In this document: in pieces, positions 62,039 to 64,000 of the stretch
How positions within the stretch are numbered: the stretch's first letter is position 1
Layout of the letters: every line of letters begins with the position of its first letter
Origin: Chitinophaga silvatica
GTDB taxonomy: Bacteria > Bacteroidota > Bacteroidia > Chitinophagales > Chitinophagaceae
Assembly (NCBI RefSeq): GCF_003419895.1
Contig: NZ_QPMM01000007.1
Coordinates: 248,001-312,000 of the forward strand
DNA length: 64,000 nt
Reading direction: 5' to 3'
Program-made: the position numbers and the translations under genes
The notes under the pieces: model-generated
What the model saw: only the letters and a program-made list of their open reading frames with translations
Told to the model about the DNA's origin: nothing
Databases searched by the model: none

Positions 62039-62545
62039 ATGAGAATACTGTTTTCCATATTGCTTATAGTTTTTTCTATACAGAAAGGCGGAGCACAGAA
62101 TAAGCCGTTGAAGATTGGTGAATCTGCGCCTGCAATTGCTTTACCTGCTGTAAATGGTGACACGCTTTCTCTTTCTTCATTGAAAGGGAAACTGGTGCTT
62201 ATTGATTTCTGGGCTACCTGGTGTTCACCCTGTGTAGAGGAGCAACCAGTATTGAAATCTATTTATGAAAAATTTGGAAATAAAGTAAAGGAAGGGAAGT
62301 TCGAAATATTGGGAGTATCGCTCGATAAAAGTAAGGATAACTGGCAGAAAGGTATTGATCAATTACAGATTACCTGGCCGCAGATCAGTGATCTTAAATT
62401 CTGGAAAAGCCCGGTAGCTAAGGATTATGGCATAGAAGGACTTCCATTTAATGTAATCATAAATGAAAAAGGTAAAATTGTTGCCATAAACCTGCATGGT
62501 AAGGCATTAGAAACCTTTATCAGCAATTATTTAAAGAAAATGTGA
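62039..62545 (+). CDS. TlpA-type thiol-disulfide oxidoreductase
   Basis: This 168-residue periplasmic protein has a signal peptide (MRILFSILLIVFSIQKGGAQ). The thioredoxin fold has active site WCSPC (Cys62, Cys65) in LIDFWATWCSPCVEE and the cis-Pro segment EGLPFNVIINEKGKIVAINL. It is single-domain, unlike the larger TlpA-like protein at 53133. Coupled to the rhodanese gene upstream, it would supply or remove electrons for persulfide or disulfide exchange in the same compartment. Confidence 0.95.
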   Translation: MRILFSILLIVFSIQKGGAQNKPLKIGESAPAIALPAVNGDTLSLSSLKGKLVLIDFWATWCSPCVEEQPVLKSIYEKFGNKVKEGKFEILGVSLDKSKDNWQKGIDQLQITWPQISDLKFWKSPVAKDYGIEGLPFNVIINEKGKIVAINLHGKALETFISNYLKKM

Positions 62546-62547
62546 AA

Positions 62548-63216
62548 ATGAACAAGCGGGAATTTAAAGATAATGTATATACGGAGCTGGCGAAAATTGC
62601 CAAGGCAATGGCTAATCCCCACCGGTTAGAAATCATTGATTTGCTGGCGCAGGGGCCATTTTCTGTAGAGCAGATCGCTAACTATACAGGTATGTCTATC
62701 GCCAATGCATCTCAACATTTACAAACGCTTAAGAATGCAAAATTGGTGAAGATTTCCAGAGACGGTAATTTTATTAATTATTCGCTGGCCGGAGAAAATG
62801 TGTTTAATGCATGGACAGGCCTGCGGGAACTTGGATTTGCCTACAATGCACAGGTCGAGAAAGTAATCCGGGATTTCAGAAACGGACAGGGGGGAGGAAT
62901 GGATGCAATTGATACAGAAACACTGGCAAAGCTGCTCAAGAAAGATGAAATAGTATTGCTGGATGTAAGGCCAGAAGAAGAATACAATCGTGGGCATATT
63001 CATAAAGCAATTTCGGCTCCCATAGAAAACCTTGATGCATATTTAAAAAAACTCCCCAAGAAAAAAATGGTTGTAGCCTATTGCCGCGGACCTTTTTGTG
63101 TGTACGCAGATGAAGCAGTAGCTTTCCTCAAAAATAAAGGCTACAACGCAAAGAGAATGGATGAAGGATATCCCGAATGGATGCAGAAAGGCCTTCCGAT
63201 AGAGGTTTCAGAATAA
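62548..63216 (+). CDS. ArsR-family regulator fused to a rhodanese domain
   Basis: This is a 222-residue cytoplasmic protein. Residues 10-95 are an ArsR winged helix (LAKIAKAMANPHRLEIIDLL, then EQIANYTGMSIANASQHLQT, LKNAKLVKISRDGNFINYSL). Residues 118-218 are a rhodanese domain (DEIVLLDVRPEEEYNRGHIH, then VVAYCRGPFCVYADEAVAFL, EGYPEWMQKGLP). The active loop is C-R-G-P-F-C with Cys179 and Cys184, the only two cysteines in the protein. The HTH domain has none, so a sulfur or redox signal would be sensed by the rhodanese part. ATG 62548 is used; a GTG at 62542 is possible. Confidence 0.95.
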   Translation: MNKREFKDNVYTELAKIAKAMANPHRLEIIDLLAQGPFSVEQIANYTGMSIANASQHLQTLKNAKLVKISRDGNFINYSLAGENVFNAWTGLRELGFAYNAQVEKVIRDFRNGQGGGMDAIDTETLAKLLKKDEIVLLDVRPEEEYNRGHIHKAISAPIENLDAYLKKLPKKKMVVAYCRGPFCVYADEAVAFLKNKGYNAKRMDEGYPEWMQKGLPIEVSE

Positions 63217-63234
63217 AATGTTTTTAATCAGGTT

Positions 63235-63267
63235 AAAGAGTGGTAGCAGGTCTACCACTCTTTTTTT
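63235..63267 (+). terminator. Intrinsic terminator of the rhodanese operon
   Basis: AAAGAGTGGTAG (63235-63246) pairs with CTACCACTCTTT (63252-63263) with a 5-nt loop, followed by more T (63261-63267 is a run of seven T). It begins 18 bp after the ArsR-rhodanese stop. Confidence 0.92.
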
Positions 63268-63270
63268 ATT

Positions 63271-63322
63271 TAATCATAATTTATCTATTCAATAATTCTA
63301 TTGAATAGATAAATTATGATTA
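63271..63322. promoter_or_regulatory. Operator copy 2: 24-bp perfect palindrome over the MFS promoter
   Basis: A perfect inverted repeat has arms of 24 bp (63271-63294 and 63299-63322) and a 4-bp centre. Inside it lies TTCAAT-AATTCT-ATTGAA at 63288-63305, the same core as copy 1, and its ATTG (63300-63303) is positioned as a -33 element. A TAnnTTTG box at 63321-63328 completes the promoter of the MFS gene. It is an excellent candidate for binding by the ArsR-rhodanese protein. Confidence 0.8.
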
Positions 63323-63328
63323 ACTTTG
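63321..63328 (+). promoter_or_regulatory. Promoter -7 box for the MFS gene
   Basis: TAACTTTG fits TAnnTTTG, 17 bp after ATTG at 63300-63303 and 48 bp before ATG 63377. It overlaps the end of the palindrome by two bases. Confidence 0.65.
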
Positions 63329-63376
63329 CCGCATAGAAAATTATAGATAGGGAAGTGCCCTTTAATAAATCAGGTC

Positions 63377-64000
63377 ATGGAAATAAAATTAGGGTTAAAG
63401 GAAAACTGGAAACAATTCACCCTGTTGGTATTGGTAAATATGCTGGTGGGCGGAATGGTGGGGCTTGAAAGAACAGTTGTTCCTTTAGTTGGTACTGAAG
63501 AATTTAAGATTGGATCAGACATTGTTGTATTTTCCTTTATCATAGCTTTTGGGGTAGTTAAAGCATTCACAAACCTGGTTTCAGGTGTACTGGCGGATAA
63601 ATACACCCGAAAACGGGTCCTCATTCTTGGATGGCTGGTAGGTCTGCCAGTACCTTTCCTGCTTGCATGGGGCAATAGCTGGAACTGGATTATTATTGCT
63701 AATATTCTGCTGGGAATAAGCCAGGGTCTTGCCTGGTCTATGACGGTGAACATGAAAATAGACCTTGTTGGTCCGAAGAAACGCGGTTTAGCAATGGGAT
63801 TGAATGAGGCAGCAGGATATGGTGCAGTGGGGTTCACTGCTTTACTGACTGGCTACCTGGCTTCCAGATATGGCCTGAGGCCAGCACCTTTCTATATTGG
63901 TATTTTTTATACAGTTGCCGGATTAATACTCTCCATACTGGTGATTAGAGATACCCGCGATTATGCCCGGCTCGAGTCGGCACAGGTAGCACAACAGCAA
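63377..64000 (+). CDS. MFS transporter, N-terminal part (runs off the window)
   Basis: ATG 63377 opens a frame with no stop through the window end, 208 codons. It starts MEIKLGLKENWKQFTLLVLV and has several hydrophobic helices. The major facilitator signature loop between helices 2 and 3 is seen as GVLADKYTRKRVLILGWLVG, and a conserved motif near NEAAGYGAVGFTALLTGYLA belongs to helix 5. The first six helices are visible. It follows the redox operon, and its promoter carries the same operator dyad, so it may export a sulfur compound or a related toxic anion. The substrate is not readable from sequence. Confidence 0.93.
   Translation, partial: MEIKLGLKENWKQFTLLVLVNMLVGGMVGLERTVVPLVGTEEFKIGSDIVVFSFIIAFGVVKAFTNLVSGVLADKYTRKRVLILGWLVGLPVPFLLAWGNSWNWIIIANILLGISQGLAWSMTVNMKIDLVGPKKRGLAMGLNEAAGYGAVGFTALLTGYLASRYGLRPAPFYIGIFYTVAGLILSILVIRDTRDYARLESAQVAQQQ

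Noticed and set aside
63370..63837. A 155-codon minus-strand open frame near the window end
   Set aside because: It is the antisense of the MFS transporter gene, which has transmembrane helices and the facilitator loop motif in the plus frame.
1..64000. tRNA or rRNA genes, transposases, prophage or integrative element ends
   Set aside because: None was recognised in the gaps between genes, although a covariance-model search was not possible by eye.

Overview
The window reads as one contiguous piece of a Bacteroidota chromosome, most likely a Chitinophaga-like member of the Chitinophagaceae. The grounds are two SusC/SusD pairs, an ECF sigma/FecR cascade driving one of them, many lipoproteins with Bacteroidota-type signal peptides, a type IX secretion (type B) C-terminus on a giant adhesin, few Shine-Dalgarno sequences, and promoter boxes of the TAnnTTTG type. 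No rRNA, tRNA, CRISPR, prophage, transposase or insertion sequence was recognised. The window opens inside a susC gene and closes inside an MFS transporter gene.

Layout. 1-1861: tail of a SusC receptor plus its SusD partner. 1875-6961: a long-loop inverted repeat, a gene broken by a nonsense codon with a tiny partner gene, an SDR oxidoreductase, two twin DUF3592 membrane proteins and two secreted proteins of uncertain function. 7333-12998: a TonB receptor, a beta-helix lipoprotein and a purple-acid-phosphatase-like enzyme in one operon, which suggests uptake and dephosphorylation of an organic phosphate. 13076-17552: response regulator, histidine kinase and a TonB-linked outer-membrane barrel in one operon. 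17652-20393: a GNAT enzyme, a MocR-type regulator with candidate direct-repeat operators, and a secreted unknown.

20660-29816 is a cobalamin-uptake operon. A promoter and a clear cobalamin riboswitch are followed by a BtuB-like receptor, a BtuG-like propeller lipoprotein, two related Ig/PKD-type surface lipoproteins flanking a DUF4465 lipoprotein, a second propeller lipoprotein (DUF5074 type) and a strong terminator. 30019-34781 is a glutamate-dependent acid-resistance cluster: glutamate decarboxylase, glutaminase, an ion channel with an atypical selectivity filter, and a GadC-like antiporter.

34970-42502 is mixed: a TPR lipoprotein, a DUF302 protein, an M50-type membrane metalloprotease, a MORN-type lipoprotein, an overlapping GNAT/class-V aminotransferase pair, a GH43 glycosidase and a stand-alone tandem-repeat protein. 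42591-49619 (minus) is a 2342-residue adhesin with 17 MBG-type repeats of about 249 bp. 50070-53091 carries an outer-membrane-type unknown, a small membrane protein, a membrane-anchored winged-helix regulator and a DoxX protein.

53133-61341 (minus) is an ECF sigma factor, FecR anti-sigma, SusC with an STN signalling domain, SusD, a terminator, and then a TlpA-type thioredoxin lipid/periplasm protein. 61603-64000 is a sulfur/redox module: a secreted rhodanese, a TlpA-like thioredoxin and an ArsR-rhodanese fusion regulator, followed by an MFS transporter. The same dyad, TTCAAT-N6-ATTGAA, overlaps the -33 region of both promoters in this module and is the best candidate operator in the window.

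The observations most worth following are the ArsR-rhodanese regulon with its paired operators, the enlarged cobalamin surface machinery, the overlapping GNAT/aminotransferase pair, the ion channel with a TTVGSN filter, and the near-identical MBG repeat array.
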